Shown: piece after piece, positions 24,530-49,383 of the stretch
How the letters are laid out: each line of letters begins with the position of its first letter
Numbering within the stretch: the stretch's first letter is position 1
Assembly (NCBI RefSeq): GCF_039545055.1
Contig: NZ_BAABRP010000021.1
Coordinates: forward strand, 1 to 53,706
Direction: 5' to 3'
DNA: 53,706 bases
From: Deinococcus carri
GTDB lineage: Bacteria > Deinococcota > Deinococci > Deinococcales > Deinococcaceae
Translations under genes and position numbers: made by a program
The notes under the pieces: model-generated
Seen by the model: only the letters and a program-made list of their open reading frames with translations
Told to the model about the DNA's origin: nothing
Databases searched by the model: none

Positions 24530-24910
24530 TTGAAGGCCACCACATTCAGTGCTCTGGCCGAACCAAATCGTCTGCATATCGTCGAGCTGCTGGCCCGGCA
24601 GCCCCTGACCATCGGTGAACTCGCCGCCCATCTCCAGATACGTCAGCCCCAGGTGTCCAAGCACGTTCGCGTCCTGAGCGAGGCGGGCATCGTCGAGGTC
24701 GAGGCGGTCGCCAACCGGCGCGTCTGCACCCTGCGGGCCGAGCCTTTCGAGGAACTCGATGACTGGCTGCACACCTACCGGCAGCTCTGGGAAGACCGCT
24801 TCGACCGGCTCGGCGACTACCTGCAACAGCTTCAGCACGACGCCAGCGACACTTCACCGACGGATACGGCAGACACGTCCATCCACCCCGACCAGGAGGA
24901 ATCCCCATGA
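24530..24910 (+). CDS. ArsR-family transcriptional regulator
   Basis: A 126-residue winged-helix repressor. The DNA-binding core reads ALAEPNRLHIVELLARQPLT, then LQIRQPQVSKHVRVLSEAGIV. There are no clustered metal-binding cysteines, so it is the non-metal type that usually pairs with an SRPBCC protein. The TTG start is preceded by GGAGGAG and is the only reasonable one. The stop overlaps the next start (ATGA). The C-terminal tail is Asp/Thr/Ser-rich. Confidence 0.92.
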   Translation: MKATTFSALAEPNRLHIVELLARQPLTIGELAAHLQIRQPQVSKHVRVLSEAGIVEVEAVANRRVCTLRAEPFEELDDWLHTYRQLWEDRFDRLGDYLQQLQHDASDTSPTDTADTSIHPDQEESP

Positions 24911-25434
24911 CCGGCACCGCAGCGTCCCCGATGGTTTCGAGAGTCGAAGCAGGCAAAGTTCTCGTCCTTGAGCGCATTTTCCCGGCACCGCGCGCCCTGA
25001 TCTTCGATGCGTTCACCCAGGCCGAGCATCTCCGCCGGTGGTGGGGACCCCGTGGCTGGGAAGTTCCCTTCTGCACCGTCGACCTGCGCCCCGGCGGCAA
25101 GTGGCACTACTGCATGAAATGCGTGGACAGGAATCAGGGTGAGTTTTACGGCATGGAATCCTGGGGTCTGGGGATCTATCAGGAGATCGAAGCTCCGGAA
25201 CGCCTCGTCTACACGGATTATTTCTCGGACGCGGACGCCAACATCAACGAGAACATGCCGCCCACCCTGGTGACCCTGACGTTCGAGGAAGTCGAGGGCG
25301 GAACGAAAGTGACCAGCCGTGCCAGCTACGGTTCCGAGGAAGCTCTGAAGACCGTTCTGGAGATGGGCATGTTGCAGGGCGTGACCGAGACGTGGGATCG
25401 CCTGGCCGAGTATCTGGACTCGCCGCAGGACTGA
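24907..25434 (+). CDS. SRPBCC (AHSA1-like) domain protein
   Basis: A 175-residue helix-grip protein. The AHSA1/activator-of-Hsp90-like signature is seen in VLERIFPAPRALIFDAFT, HLRRWWGPRGWEVPFCTVDL and PGGKWHYCMKC. Such proteins bind hydrophobic ligands in a deep cavity; the ligand is unknown. It is translationally coupled to the ArsR-type gene by a 4-base overlap, a very common bacterial pairing. A 19-bp perfect hairpin ends the operon. Confidence 0.92.
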   Translation: MTGTAASPMVSRVEAGKVLVLERIFPAPRALIFDAFTQAEHLRRWWGPRGWEVPFCTVDLRPGGKWHYCMKCVDRNQGEFYGMESWGLGIYQEIEAPERLVYTDYFSDADANINENMPPTLVTLTFEEVEGGTKVTSRASYGSEEALKTVLEMGMLQGVTETWDRLAEYLDSPQD

Positions 25435-25442
25435 GCCGCTTT

Positions 25443-25490
25443 CCGTCTATTTCGCCCGCTGGGGACGGCCGCAGCGGGCGAAATAGACGG
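25443..25490 (+). terminator. 19-bp perfect hairpin after the SRPBCC gene
   Basis: CCGTCTATTTCGCCCGCTG (25443-25461) pairs perfectly with its complement at 25472-25490 across a 10-base loop. It lies 8 bases after the stop. No T-run follows, so it may protect the transcript end rather than terminate on its own. Confidence 0.65.
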
Positions 25491-25627
25491 GCTTCGCCTT
25501 GCCCCACCACCTGCTCGCCCGAACCGCAACCCCCCTCACACCGTTCTCCCCACCGCCCTGTTAAGCTGCCCTGTTTGAACGGGGCCACGTGTGTCCCGCC
25601 CAGAATGAACGGGTACAGGGGGATGAC

Positions 25628-27103
<1,476 letters not shown>

Positions 27104-27208
27104 ACGGCTGGCCGGGAGCAGGCCCCCTCCAGGCAGGCTCAGTCTGAGCAGGCCCCAGTCCACCTGTGCGGTCCACCTGCACCTCGACAAAGTGTAAAAA
27201 TACTCACC

Positions 27209-27625
27209 ATGTTGAGAGGATTCCGAGACTTCATCCTGCGTGGCAATGTCGTCGACCTGGCGGTCGGTGTGGTGATCGGGGCGGCCTTCGGGGGCGTCGT
27301 GACGGCCTTTACCAAGGCTTTTCTCGATCCCCTGGTGAAGCTGGTGACGGGCGGCGCGGTGGCCGGGGCTATCACCCTGCGCGCGGCCAACCCGGCGCAG
27401 GGCATCGACGCCATCGTGCTGGACTACGGCAGTTTCATCACGGCGCTGATCAACTTCGTGCTCACGGCGCTGGTGCTGTACCTGTTCGTCGTCACGCCCA
27501 TGAATACGCTCATGGCCCGCTTCAAGCGCGAGGAAAAACCCGCCGTGGCCGAACCCAGCAACGAGGAAAAGCTGCTGGCCGAGATCCGCGACGAGCTGCG
27601 CCGGCGTCCGGGCACGTCCGTTTAA
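27209..27625 (+). CDS. mscL: large-conductance mechanosensitive channel
   Basis: A 138-residue inner-membrane channel. The N-terminus MLRGFRDFILRGNVVDLAVGVVIGAAFG is the hallmark of MscL helix 1. The second transmembrane helix is at about 72-98 (FITALINFVLTALVLYLFVV), with an amphipathic C-terminal helix EEKLLAEIRDELRR. It forms pentamers that open on membrane tension during osmotic downshock. The length is usual for the family. No exact leaderless box is present. Confidence 0.96.
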   Translation: MLRGFRDFILRGNVVDLAVGVVIGAAFGGVVTAFTKAFLDPLVKLVTGGAVAGAITLRAANPAQGIDAIVLDYGSFITALINFVLTALVLYLFVVTPMNTLMARFKREEKPAVAEPSNEEKLLAEIRDELRRRPGTSV

Positions 27626-27680
27626 TCCTCTTCATCCTGCCTGGGCGGCTCTCTGCGGGACCGCCCTTATGCTGTTCCCC

Positions 27681-28139
27681 ATGAACACCCCTGCCCACTA
27701 CGCCCGCGCCTTCCAGATGCACCGCGCGGCCCTGCAAGACCTCTACGAGACGCTGCCTGACGAGCAGAGCACCTTTTCTCCCTGGGAGGGCGGCATGAGC
27801 TTCATCGGGCTGGCGGACCATCTGGCGGCCAGCAGTCAGCGGTTTCTAGGGCTGCTGGGCAGCGAACCCCCGGCCCCGATTTTGGACACCAGTGGCAGCG
27901 CCGACCTCCCCAGCGCCCGCAGCCGCCTCCAGGAGAGCACCGAGAACGCCCTGCTCGCCATCCGCGCCCTGAGCGAGGAGGACATGAACCGCCGCGTGAA
28001 GGCCTTCGGCGGGCGCGAGATGCCGGTCGCTGCCCTGCTCGACTTCATGATCCAGCACGAGGCCCACCACAAGGGCCAGGTCTGGATGATGGCGCGCATG
28101 GTGGGCGTGCAGCCACCGATGTTTGTGAAGCTGGGGTAG
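27681..28139 (+). CDS. DinB-family protein
   Basis: A 152-residue four-helix bundle of the DinB/YfiT type. Potential metal-binding histidines are seen in LADHLAAS (about residue 42) and IQHEAHHKGQVWMMAR (about 122-137), the usual three-His layout. DinB-family enzymes include thiol-dependent S-transferases; the family is expanded in Deinococcus, and individual functions are mostly unknown. The start is ATG 27681, with TATGCT at 27668-27673 seven bases upstream. Confidence 0.9.
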   Translation: MNTPAHYARAFQMHRAALQDLYETLPDEQSTFSPWEGGMSFIGLADHLAASSQRFLGLLGSEPPAPILDTSGSADLPSARSRLQESTENALLAIRALSEEDMNRRVKAFGGREMPVAALLDFMIQHEAHHKGQVWMMARMVGVQPPMFVKLG

Positions 28140-28142
28140 GGG

Positions 28143-28216
28143 AGCCGTCAGCAAAAAGAAGGAAAGCTCCTGCAAAAGCATCGGCTTTCCTTCCTGACTG
28201 CTGACCACTGACGGCT
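28143..28216. terminator. nested bidirectional hairpin between dinB-like and VWA genes
   Basis: The outer stem AGCCGTCAG (28143-28151) pairs with CTGACGGCT (28208-28216). The inner stem GAAGGAAAGC (28158-28167) pairs with GCTTTCCTTC (28184-28193). It lies between convergent stops and can serve both strands. Confidence 0.7.
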
Positions 28217-28221
28217 GAAAG

Positions 28222-28223
<2 letters not shown>
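28200..28223 (+). repeat. dispersed GCTGA-type repeat, copy 3
   Basis: GCTGACCACTGACGG then CTGAAAGCT follows the same pattern as copies at 20031-20053 and 21857-21881. Here it forms the right arm of the bidirectional hairpin and runs into the last codons of the VWA gene. Confidence 0.6.
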
Positions 28224-29894
<1,671 letters not shown>

Positions 29895-30392
29895 ATGAAA
29901 TCCCCAGTCCCCCTCCTGCTGCTGGTTCTGTCCGGCGTGGCACTCGCCCAGGGCACTTCGCCCCTGTCGCTGCTGTACGACCAGGTTCTGGTGCAGTCCG
30001 TGACCCGGGACGGCAAAACGGCCGAGAAGCGCACCCCCGCCTTCACGAAGGTGCGTCCCGGTGACGTGCTGGCCCAGACGGTGACGGCGCGCAACGTCGG
30101 CAGGGTTGCCCTGCCCAACCTGCGGGTCCAGTTGCCCGTGCCGGCGAACATGGTCTACCTCGCGCCCGACGGCCCTGCGCCCGAGGGTGTCCGCACCGAA
30201 TACTCCATCGACGGCGGCAAGACCTTCGCCCCCGCGCCCCTCAAGAAGACCGTCACCGTGACCGAGAACGGCAAGGCCGTGACCCGCGAGGTCGAGGTCA
30301 AGCCCAACGAGTACCAGGCCGTCCGCTGGACCATCGGCACGCTGGAGGCGGGCACAGAGAAGACGCTCGGCTTCCGCGTACAGGTGAAGTAA
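29895..30392 (+). CDS. exported DUF11-like single-domain protein
   Basis: A 165-residue secreted protein: signal peptide 1-19 ([12 protein letters not shown] then QGTS) followed by one beta-sandwich with the DUF11 pattern ([55 protein letters not shown]). ATG 29895 has AAGGAG eight bases upstream. It is the first gene of the five-gene surface locus and may be a periplasmic or surface partner of the longer repeat proteins. Function is unknown. Confidence 0.85.
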   Translation: MKSPVPLLLLVLSGVALAQGTSPLSLLYDQVLVQSVTRDGKTAEKRTPAFTKVRPGDVLAQTVTARNVGRVALPNLRVQLPVPANMVYLAPDGPAPEGVRTEYSIDGGKTFAPAPLKKTVTVTENGKAVTREVEVKPNEYQAVRWTIGTLEAGTEKTLGFRVQVK

Positions 30393-30463
30393 CCCGTGCA
30401 GGTGAAGTCAATACAGAACTTCCGCAGGGCACAGCGCGGCCCGCAGCAAGCAGAGGAGACAGC

Positions 30464-32746
<2,283 letters not shown>

Positions 32747-32757
32747 GGCCCCCTCCC

Positions 32758-32788
32758 GGCGCACCTCTGCGGTTTTGCGGGGTGCGCC
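32758..32788 (+). terminator. hairpin after the 760-residue DUF11 gene
   Basis: GGCGCACC (32758-32765) pairs with GGTGCGCC (32781-32788). There is no T-run directly after, so it may attenuate rather than end transcription, as the next gene starts about 110 bases later. Confidence 0.45.
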
Positions 32789-32895
32789 GCCTGCTCAACA
32801 CCCCAACAGCAGATTCTTTTTGACTTTCTACCCCCGCACATCAAGTGCCCACCCCACGCGCCCTTCCCGGCATTTTCCCAAGGAGAGTCCCTTCT

Positions 32896-38842
<5,947 letters not shown>

Positions 38843-38846
<4 letters not shown>

Positions 38847-41800
38847 AGCGACTGCTCCAAAAGCTCCTGCCGTTCCTGGGCCTGTTGAGTGTCTCGGCCT
38901 CCGCCCAGACGAATACCGGAATCAGCAGCACCCCCCGTATGCAACAGTCTGGCCGCGTCGACTATGTGGCGCTGGGGGCCAGCTTCCGAACCGACAACGG
39001 CAACGGTGGAAACACCTGTACGGTCAAAACGGGGACCACGACGACCTCGACCGGGAGCGGCAACTTGCCCAATGGCGAGGTCGTCGCCAACAACGCCGTT
39101 GTCCAGGCGTCTGACCGCTCTGCCGCACAGCTCGTTCCTACGGGATCGACCATCAAGGCCGCTTACCTGTACTGGGTCGCCTCACAGAACAGTGACGATC
39201 CGGCCTCTGCCGACAAACAGGTGACCTTCATCGTCAATGGCGTACCGAACACGGTGACGGCCAGTCGGGTATGGACGGGGGTCAACAGCAACGGCGGCAG
39301 CATGGGGGCTTTTGCCGACGTGACCGGGCTGATGGGCAGCGTCACCGCGGCCAACGCCACCATGCGCATGGATGGGCTGAGTATCCAGAACAATGGCGAT
39401 CAGTGCAGGAACGCCACGGTGCATGGTGCCTGGACGCTGTACATCGTGTACGAGAACGCGGGTCTGAGCAGCAAGCTCATCTCCTTTTACGATGGCCTGG
39501 AGTACATCGGCGGCAGTGCGGGGATCGCCAACAAGACCATTACGGCCAGTGGCTTCTCGGTGCCCAATGCCAGCAGTCTCGACCGTGTCTCCAAAGTCAG
39601 CGTCATGGTGGCCGACGGGGATTACGACGCGGCGGGCGACAGCCTGAGTCTGAAATCCAACCTGAACACCGCCGCGACCACCCAAAGCTCGGCCAGCCGG
39701 GGCGCTGGCAACTTCTTCGGGGGGGTCGTTTCCGCCGCAGCGGAAGACGGCACGGAAACGCGGCAGACGGGATCGGTCAACACGGCGGCCTCCACCACCG
39801 GCGGGCTGGACATCGCCACCATTTTCGCGCCCACCAGCGTGATTCCTGCCGGAACCGGCACCATCACGGCCACCATCGATTCTCAGGCTGGGGAACTGCT
39901 GATCACCCACAGCCTGGTGGTGATGGCGAACACGTCCAACGCGAATGTCCGCATCGCCAAGACGCTGGAGGGCACCGCCACGACCTACCGGGTCGGTGAC
40001 GCCCTGAAATACCTGTTGACGGTCGACAACCGCCAGGGAACCTATGAAGCGCTGAATGTGGTGACGACCGACACCCTCCCCAGGGGCCTCACGTACAACG
40101 GCACCGAAATCAGCTACGACGGCGGCACCAGCTGGGCGGCCCTGAGCGGCGTGACCACCAGTGTCGACGCCACGGGGGTGACCACCATCACCCTGCCCGC
40201 CGTGCGTCGCCTGGACAACGACGGCAAAGTCTGGGGCGGCACCGGCAGCGTCGCCACCCAGCTCGGCACCCAGGACGTGAAATACCGTCTCAGTGTCACC
40301 GCCAACGGTGCGGTCACCGGCAGCCTGAACAACCAGGCCAATGTCACGACCGGCAGCGCCGAGACCGCCACCACGGACAACAGCAGCAGTGCCAGTGTGA
40401 CCATCCTGCCCCAGGCCGACCTCGCCGTCACCAAGACCGACGGCGTCTCTTCGGTCATGTACGGCAGCGATACGGTCTACACGGTCCGCGTGACCAACGC
40501 TGGCCCGGCGGCCGTGACGGATGCCGTCCTTCAGGACCCCGCCGTGAGCGGCTTGAGCGTCTCCGGCGTGAGCTGCTCGGCGGCCACGGGCAACAGGTGT
40601 GCGGCACCGCCGACCGCGGCCCAACTCCAGAGCACCGGGGGTGCCACCCTGCCGGCACTGGCCTCCGGGGAATTCTTTGAACTCCAGGTGACGGCCAACG
40701 TCACGGCGAGCGGGAGCGTGACCAATACCGCCCAGGTCAGCCTGCCCTCGGGCAGCGGCGTGACGGACCCGGTCCCCGGCAACAACACGGCGGCCGACAC
40801 GGACAGCGTCGTGCTGCCGTCCGGCCCCGCGGTCCCTCCGGGTGTCTGGAGTGCCAGCACCTGCCTGGACTTCAGCGGGGTGGCCCTGAGTGTCAACGGG
40901 GCACCTGTCACCAAGACGCTCACGACGCCTGAAGGGGTGCTGATCACCTACACCCTCGATGTCACCAGCAATGCCCAGTACGGCACGGGCAACACCCCCA
41001 GCAACCCCAGTGGCGAAGCGGTCCTCAACGGCTACGTTCCAGGCTCCTGGAGTGGCGACCGCTGGGACGACTACTTCGGCAGCGGCAAGACGAATGCCGT
41101 GGTGAACCGGCCCGTGGGCCGCAAGGTGGGCTATACCCTGAGCGCTTATGCCACCTACGGCGGCCAGGCCGTGCCCCTCACGCTGCTGACCGGCAGTGCC
41201 GAGGACGACGCCAGCAACGAGTACGTCATGACCACCACCAACGGCACCCCCTTCGCGGTGGTGGACCGCACGGTCGCGTCGACGGTCAACGGCACCCTCA
41301 CCGTCTCGGGCAGCGGCACCACCGCCAAAATGACCGTGGACTCCGCAAACGGCAACTTCCTGCTGCTCGGCACCACCAAGATGGACGCGACGGCGGCGGC
41401 CCCCCTGGTGCTGACCAACGAGCTGGCGGGCAACGGGGCCACCGCGCAGGGGTACTGCCTGGCCTACACCTACGACCGTGGGGACGCGCCCAGCAGCTAC
41501 CTCAGGGCCGCCCACCTCCAGTACCTCAGCTTCGGGACGACCCTGGCGAACGGCACCTACAACCTCAGGGACGCGGCCGTCGCCCCCTCCGCCGCGACCA
41601 GCCGCACCTCGGCCTTTCTGGGAGGCCAGCCGACCAGCGAGGCCACCGAACGCGGCACCAACGGCACGGCCGACAGTGACGACGCCGTCCCCGGCACGCT
41701 GCCGACCCTCGGCAACAACGCGGCGACCTACAGCGTGACTCTGGCCTACACCAACGCCTCCGGTGCCCCAGTGACGCTGGCGGGCTGGGTGGACTTCGAC

Positions 41801-42850
41801 GGCAACGGCACCTTTGACGCGGGTGAGCGCACCACGACCAGTCTGGTGGCGGGCAGTGGCAATGTCACCCTCACCTGGAACGGCATCAGCGCGAATAGCA
41901 ACAGGTCGGCGGCCCGCTACGCCCGCTTCCGGATCAGCAGTGACGCGACCAGCGCGGGCAATCCCAGCGGCACCGCCCCCGACGGTGAGGTCGAGGACTA
42001 TCCGGTGCCTTATAGCGTCACGCCCGATCTCACCCTGACCAAGGCTGGCCCGGCCTATGCCAAGCCCAGCACCGTCGCCAATACCGATCCTGCCGCCGGT
42101 CCGGTCGTGGCCGCCGGGGACAGCTTCATCAGCTATACGCTCACGGTCAATACCGCTGGAGCCGACGCTACCGGGACCACGACCGTCACCGATACCCTGC
42201 CCGCTGGCCTGAGCTGGACGCCGTCTGGCAACTACACGGCCGGCCCCGGCAGCTGGACCTGTGGCGTTTCCGGCCAGACCATTACCTGCACGACCAGTAG
42301 TACCATCACCGTCGGGACGCCCCAGACCATCACCCTCAACAACGTCCGGGTCGGCCCCGGCACGGCGGCAGGCGCGACCTTTACCAACACGGCGACGGTC
42401 GCCAACCCCAACGAGGCTGCGGCGGACAAGAACGCGGGGAACACGGGAACCGCCAGCACCAAGTTGGTGCTGACGCAGGTGACCAAGGAAGTGCGGCTCC
42501 TGCCTGGTGCCACCTTCGGGAAGAGCGCGTCCGTGCGGCCCGGTGACGTTCTGGAATACTGCATCGACACCCGGAACCTGGGGGGTGCGGACCTGACGAA
42601 TTATGTCCTCAGTGACACGCTGAACAGCAGTGGCCGCTCGCTGACCAGCATCACGACCGACACTGCGTATGGCGGCAAGGCCATCAAATGGACCCGCACC
42701 CCAGCCAGCGGAACAGCCACCACCGCCAGCTTCACCGCCGTGGCAGGCGACGATGCTGGAACCCTGACGGACAGCAGCCTGTCGGTCAACCTGGGGACGC
42801 TGGTCGCCGGGGAGACAGTCCGCACCTGCTTCCAGGTCCAGGTCAGGTAA
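38843..42850 (+). CDS. exported multi-DUF11/GEVED protein, 1335 residues
   Basis: It has a signal peptide (residues 1-22). Residues about 30-350 form a domain with [20 protein letters not shown] and [14 protein letters not shown], a pattern met in other DUF11 surface proteins. DUF11-like domains begin near 366 and 525. A GEVED domain spans about 878-1050 ([33 protein letters not shown]), followed by DUF11-like domains near 1062 and 1210. No anchor motif is seen. GTG 38843 overlaps the previous stop (GTGA) and has GGGAGGAAAG upstream. It is likely displayed at the cell surface through the beta-barrel partner, which is inference. Confidence 0.85.
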
Positions 42851-42939
42851 CGCTGGCCGCCGACCCTCCCGCACCCTTCGCCGCCCTGGTCTCCCCGGGG
42901 CGGCGCTGGCCTTTGCCCCGCCGCCGTACAATCCCCTGC

Positions 42940-43845
42940 GTGTCCTCTCACGCCCGCGGCCTGCTGCTTCTCGTTCTGGTGACGGCCATCTGGGGAAGCA
43001 CCTTCGCCGTGGTCAAGGAACTGGGCGAACTGCTGCCACCCCCCGTGCTGATCGCGTGGCGCTTTCTCATCGCCGCGCTGGCCCTGCTGCCCGCGCTGGC
43101 CCTGACCCGCCGCCCTGCGCCCCCGACTCACCCGCCCACGCGCCCGCTCTGGCGCGACGGGCTGATTCTGGGGGCGTGGCTGCTCGCCGGGTACGGCACC
43201 CAGACCATTGCCCTCCAGACCACCGGGGCCAACCGCGCGGCCTTTTTCACGGCCCTCAGTGTGGTGCTGGTGCCGCTGTGGCTGACGCTGGCGCAGCGCC
43301 GCCCGCTGCCGCTGGCCCTCTGGCTGGCCCTGCCGCTGGCCGTGGCGGGCCTGGCCCTGCTCTCCTGGGAGGGCGGGGCGCTGGTCGTCGGGGACGCCTG
43401 GGCGCTGGCCTGCGCGGTGACCTACGCGGGCTTCATCATCACGCTGGAGAGGATGGCCGCGCGGCATCAGGCGCTGCGCTTCACGTTCGCGCAGCTGCTG
43501 GCCGTGACGCTGCTGGCCTGGGGCTGGGCGCTGCTGGCGGCCCCGGCGCAGCTCTGGCCCCCGGCCGCCGCCTGGGGGCCGCTGCTGTATCTGGGCGTGG
43601 CCGCCACCGCGCTGACCACCCTGCTCCAGACGGTCGGGCAGCGCAGCGTGAGCGCCGCCGAGGCCAGCCTGATCTACGCGCTGGAACCGGTCGCGGCGGC
43701 CCTGTTCAGCTTCCTGCTGATTCAGGAACGGGTGGGGCTGCGCGGCGCGCTGGGCGGCCTGCTGGTGGTGGGCGCGACCGTTCTGAGCCAGCGGGCCGAG
43801 GGCAACGCACATCTGGAAGCCCCCGCCCCACAGGCGGAAGACTGA
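42940..43845 (+). CDS. EamA/DMT-family transporter
   Basis: A 301-residue membrane protein with ten hydrophobic segments in two EamA repeats. Signature pieces are [14 protein letters not shown] in helix 1, [12 protein letters not shown], and in the second half [19 protein letters not shown]. Substrate is unknown; family members export amino acids or metabolites. The GTG start has TACAAT at 42927-42932 seven bases upstream, so it has its own leaderless promoter and is not simply the tail of the DUF11 operon. Confidence 0.9.
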   Translation: MSSHARGLLLLVLVTAIWGSTFAVVKELGELLPPPVLIAWRFLIAALALLPALALTRRPAPPTHPPTRPLWRDGLILGAWLLAGYGTQTIALQTTGANRAAFFTALSVVLVPLWLTLAQRRPLPLALWLALPLAVAGLALLSWEGGALVVGDAWALACAVTYAGFIITLERMAARHQALRFTFAQLLAVTLLAWGWALLAAPAQLWPPAAAWGPLLYLGVAATALTTLLQTVGQRSVSAAEASLIYALEPVAAALFSFLLIQERVGLRGALGGLLVVGATVLSQRAEGNAHLEAPAPQAED

Positions 43846-43866
43846 CAGCCGTGCGGCTTTCGGCCC

Positions 43867-44355
43867 TCAGCGGCCCTGGTGGGCCTGGTCCGGCATCACC
43901 AACAGTTGCAGGGCGGGGCTGGCCTGCCAGGCATCCATCAGGCTGGCTTTCAGCACCGAGTTCTGGACGGCCTGGTACAGGACGGGCGACAGGTTGTTGG
44001 AGGGGTACACCCGGCTGCGGCCCTCTGCCCCGACATGGATGCCGATGGGAAAGCCCAGCGTCAGGGTTGCCACCAGCATCGCGCCCAGGGCAAAGCCCCC
44101 CAGCGCCCCCGCGCCCAGATGCCAGGGACGGCCCAGCTGCCCGCGCAGCAGCCGCCGGGTCGCCAGCGCCAGAACGACGCCCAGCAGCAGCGCCAGGCCG
44201 GTGGCGACCAGCGCGCCCGCGCCCAGCAGGTTGGCGAGGAAGCACGCGGCCACGCCGCCCAGCCCCCACACCAGTCCCGAGAGGCCGCGCCGCGCGCCCA
44301 GCGCCGTCACGACCGCCCAGAGGGTCACGAGAAGCGCATCGAACCAGGTAATCAC
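43867..44355 (-). CDS. CvpA-like membrane protein
   Basis: A 162-residue protein with four hydrophobic segments in the first 115 residues ([20 protein letters not shown] is the CvpA-type start). The C-terminal soluble tail includes [20 protein letters not shown]. CvpA-type proteins are linked to colicin V production and envelope integrity in other bacteria; the role here is unknown. The GTG start has TAGACT at 44363-44368 (minus strand) seven bases upstream. It is divergent from the response regulator gene. Confidence 0.82.
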   Translation of the reverse strand: MITWFDALLVTLWAVVTALGARRGLSGLVWGLGGVAACFLANLLGAGALVATGLALLLGVVLALATRRLLRGQLGRPWHLGAGALGGFALGAMLVATLTLGFPIGIHVGAEGRSRVYPSNNLSPVLYQAVQNSVLKASLMDAWQASPALQLLVMPDQAHQGR

Positions 44356-44462
44356 AGCCGCCAGTCTAGCCAGAGATTTCTTACAAAACTCATCTGCCCG
44401 GACTCTTGTGGGAAGGTGGGGGTGGCTGCCGTCTTTTTCCCGGCGGGGGCTAGACTGGGGCC

Positions 44463-45107
<645 letters not shown>

Positions 45108-45127
45108 GGGAGGGTCCACCACCGTTC

Positions 45128-45376
45128 ATGCCCAGGCCCCGCCCCGCCAGAACCGCGCCCGCCGCCTCCCCCGTGACCTTCCGGGCGGGGTGTGGCCGGG
45201 AGTGGGCGGCCGCTTCCGCCGAGGCGGATCTGGCCTACACCGAGCAGGCCTATCCCGACTGTCCGCTGTGCCCGCACCGGGTGGAGCCGGAGGGCGGCCC
45301 GCCCTTCTGCACCCTGCGTCCGGTGGGAACGGCGCACCCCTTCGCCGCGCTCGCGGGGTTGGAGTGGCCCGAGTGA
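45128..45376 (+). CDS. small Cys-containing protein, unknown
   Basis: An 82-residue predicted protein in the 280-base gap between the response regulator and the hydrolase gene. It has four cysteines, including YPDCPLCPHRVEPEGG, which could bind zinc. An AGGGGAGGG run lies about 12 bases before ATG, a rather long spacing. It would end 12 bases before the next gene, consistent with an operon. No family is recognised, and in this GC-rich genome a chance frame cannot be excluded. Confidence 0.5.
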   Translation: MPRPRPARTAPAASPVTFRAGCGREWAAASAEADLAYTEQAYPDCPLCPHRVEPEGGPPFCTLRPVGTAHPFAALAGLEWPE

Positions 45377-45388
45377 GGGCGGCCGCGC

Positions 45389-46237
45389 GTGGTCTTTGAC
45401 CTGACCGCCGACCTGCGCTCGCGGGGCTACGGCGGCGAGGTCAGTGTCCTGATCACCGATCTCGCGGGCCGGGAGCTGTACGCGCTGAATCCGGCGCAGG
45501 TCTTCCCGGCGGCCAGCACGATCAAGGTGCCCCTGCTGCTGCTGGCCCTGGAGGAGGCGCAGGCGGGACGGCTGGACCTGCGGGAGCGCGTTACCCTCCG
45601 CGCCCAGGACCGGGTGCCCGGTGCCGGGGTCCTGCACGAACTCGGCGCGGGCCTGCCCCTGACCTGGGAAGACCTGCTGACCCTGATGATCATCGTCAGC
45701 GACAACACCGCGACGAATCTGGTCATCGCCCGGCTGGGCCTGGAGCGGGTGAATGCCTGGCTGAGCGGGCAGGGCCTGCAAGACACGCGCCTGGTCGGGC
45801 CGCTTCAGCTGCCCCCCGAGCGGCAGAACGCGGCGCAGCGGCGGGGCGAGCGTAACCGGACCTCGGCCCGCGATCAGGCCGCGCTGCTGGGGACGCTGGT
45901 GCGCGGGGAACGGCTGGACGAACACCATACCTGGCAGGCCCTCTCCATCCTGTCGCGCCAGCAGCTCCGCGACCTGCTGGGCCGGCACGTGCCGCGTGAC
46001 CCGCAGGGCGAACCCCTCTACCAGGTGGCCAGCAAGAGTGGTGAGCTGCCGGGCCTCCACCACGACGTCGGGGTGTTGTTCACGCCGCGCCCCCTGGTGG
46101 CCGCCGTGCTGTCTCGGGGAGGCACCGACCCCCGCGAGCATCCGGACAACCGGGATGTGGCGGTGCTGGCGGCCGCCCTCTGGCCGCTGCTGGCCGCCCT
46201 GGGAGGCGTGTTTCAGGGCACATCCGGGGACATTTAA
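45389..46237 (+). CDS. class A beta-lactamase-like serine hydrolase
   Basis: A 282-residue protein with the three serine beta-lactamase/PBP motifs: S-T-I-K in [17 protein letters not shown] (about residues 43-46), SDN in [13 protein letters not shown] (about 107-109) and KSG in [16 protein letters not shown] (about 213-215). No signal peptide is visible, so either it is cytoplasmic, as some beta-lactamase-fold esterases are, or the true start lies elsewhere. An E-x-x-x-N-like segment is present before the third motif. Activity on beta-lactams cannot be inferred. The GTG start at 45389 is weakly supported. Confidence 0.82.
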   Translation: MVFDLTADLRSRGYGGEVSVLITDLAGRELYALNPAQVFPAASTIKVPLLLLALEEAQAGRLDLRERVTLRAQDRVPGAGVLHELGAGLPLTWEDLLTLMIIVSDNTATNLVIARLGLERVNAWLSGQGLQDTRLVGPLQLPPERQNAAQRRGERNRTSARDQAALLGTLVRGERLDEHHTWQALSILSRQQLRDLLGRHVPRDPQGEPLYQVASKSGELPGLHHDVGVLFTPRPLVAAVLSRGGTDPREHPDNRDVAVLAAALWPLLAALGGVFQGTSGDI

Positions 46238-46423
46238 CCGCGCGGTCAGGGCTAGCCTGAAGTTGCAGAAGTGGGGCGTTTTCGCCGTACAGCACGGCAG
46301 GAGGCGCTGTGGGTGCGTGCTATGCTGGACGCCTCAGCCGGCTGCCTTAAGGATTCTCAGGGGAGGCGGAGCAGCCACTTCAGACGCAAGCACTGGAGCA
46401 GCAGGCACTTCAAGCGCGAGGAG

Positions 46424-47289
<866 letters not shown>

Positions 47290-47338
47290 CCTTCCCTGGG
47301 CATTTCCGGGACCCACGACACAAGGGAGAGTTTGAACC

Positions 47339-47991
47339 ATGACCCGCTACAAGAGACAAGACCCCGAACTCACGCGCCGCAAGTTCATCAATGTGGCGAT
47401 GGGCACCGCCGCCGCGGTCGGAGGCGTCAGCCTGATCAGCACGCTGGGCACCGCCAACCCCATCTTCCGCCTCACCCGCGAGAACATGCCCCCCCTCAAG
47501 GGCGACATCCTGGTTCACGCCGAGGGCAGCAAGGAGGGGCAGCCCATCGCCATCAGCGAACTGGGGACCGACCTGGTCCGCGCCTGGCCGATGGGCAAGG
47601 GCGAGAACGGCGAGGACATCATCCGCAAGGGCGACCCCAACAACATCCTGGTGGTGTACCACTTTCCCCAGGGGCAACTCGTCGCGCCCACCAATCTGGA
47701 GGCCACCATTCAGGGGCAGACGGTGGCGTACAGTGACATCTGCACCCACGCAGGCTGCACGGTCGGCGGCACAGGGGAAGGCATGCTGTGTCCCTGCCAC
47801 TCCGGGCAGTACGCCCCCAAGCGCGGTTGCGTCGTTGTCGGTGGTCCGCCCCCCCGCCCGCTGGCGCAGCTCCCCATCGCTGCCCAGGGGAACAACATCG
47901 TGGTGACGGGGTTCTTCCTGACGATGCCCTACCCCTACATCCATGAGGCAGAATGGGACGAGTTCAAGAAAACCGTGGAGGAGCAACTCGC

Positions 47992-47995
<4 letters not shown>
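47339..47995 (+). CDS. Rieske iron-sulfur subunit of the bc complex
   Basis: A 218-residue protein. The N-terminus has a twin-arginine-like signal anchor ([19 protein letters not shown]). The 2Fe-2S ligands are in CTHAGC (about residues 137-142) and CPCHSGQY (about 155-162). The Rieske head moves electrons from menaquinol to cytochrome c. AAGGGAGAG lies upstream of ATG. The stop overlaps the cytochrome b start by 4 bases. Confidence 0.95.
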
Positions 47996-49308
<1,313 letters not shown>

Positions 49309-49340
49309 GCGGTTCCGTCCAAAGAGAACGGCCACACTGA

Positions 49341-49370
49341 GGCCCCGGTGATCTTACCGGGGCCTTTTTT
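49341..49370 (+). terminator. intrinsic terminator of the bc operon
   Basis: GGCCCCGGT (49341-49349) pairs perfectly with ACCGGGGCC (49356-49364), loop GATCTT, followed by six T residues. Confidence 0.95.
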
Positions 49371-49383
49371 CCTGCCGCCACCC

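Noticed and set aside
39182..42931. A 1,249-codon minus-strand frame opposite the GEVED protein gene
   Set aside because: Same reason: repetitive Gly/Arg/Val composition without motifs, wholly antisense to a well-supported gene.
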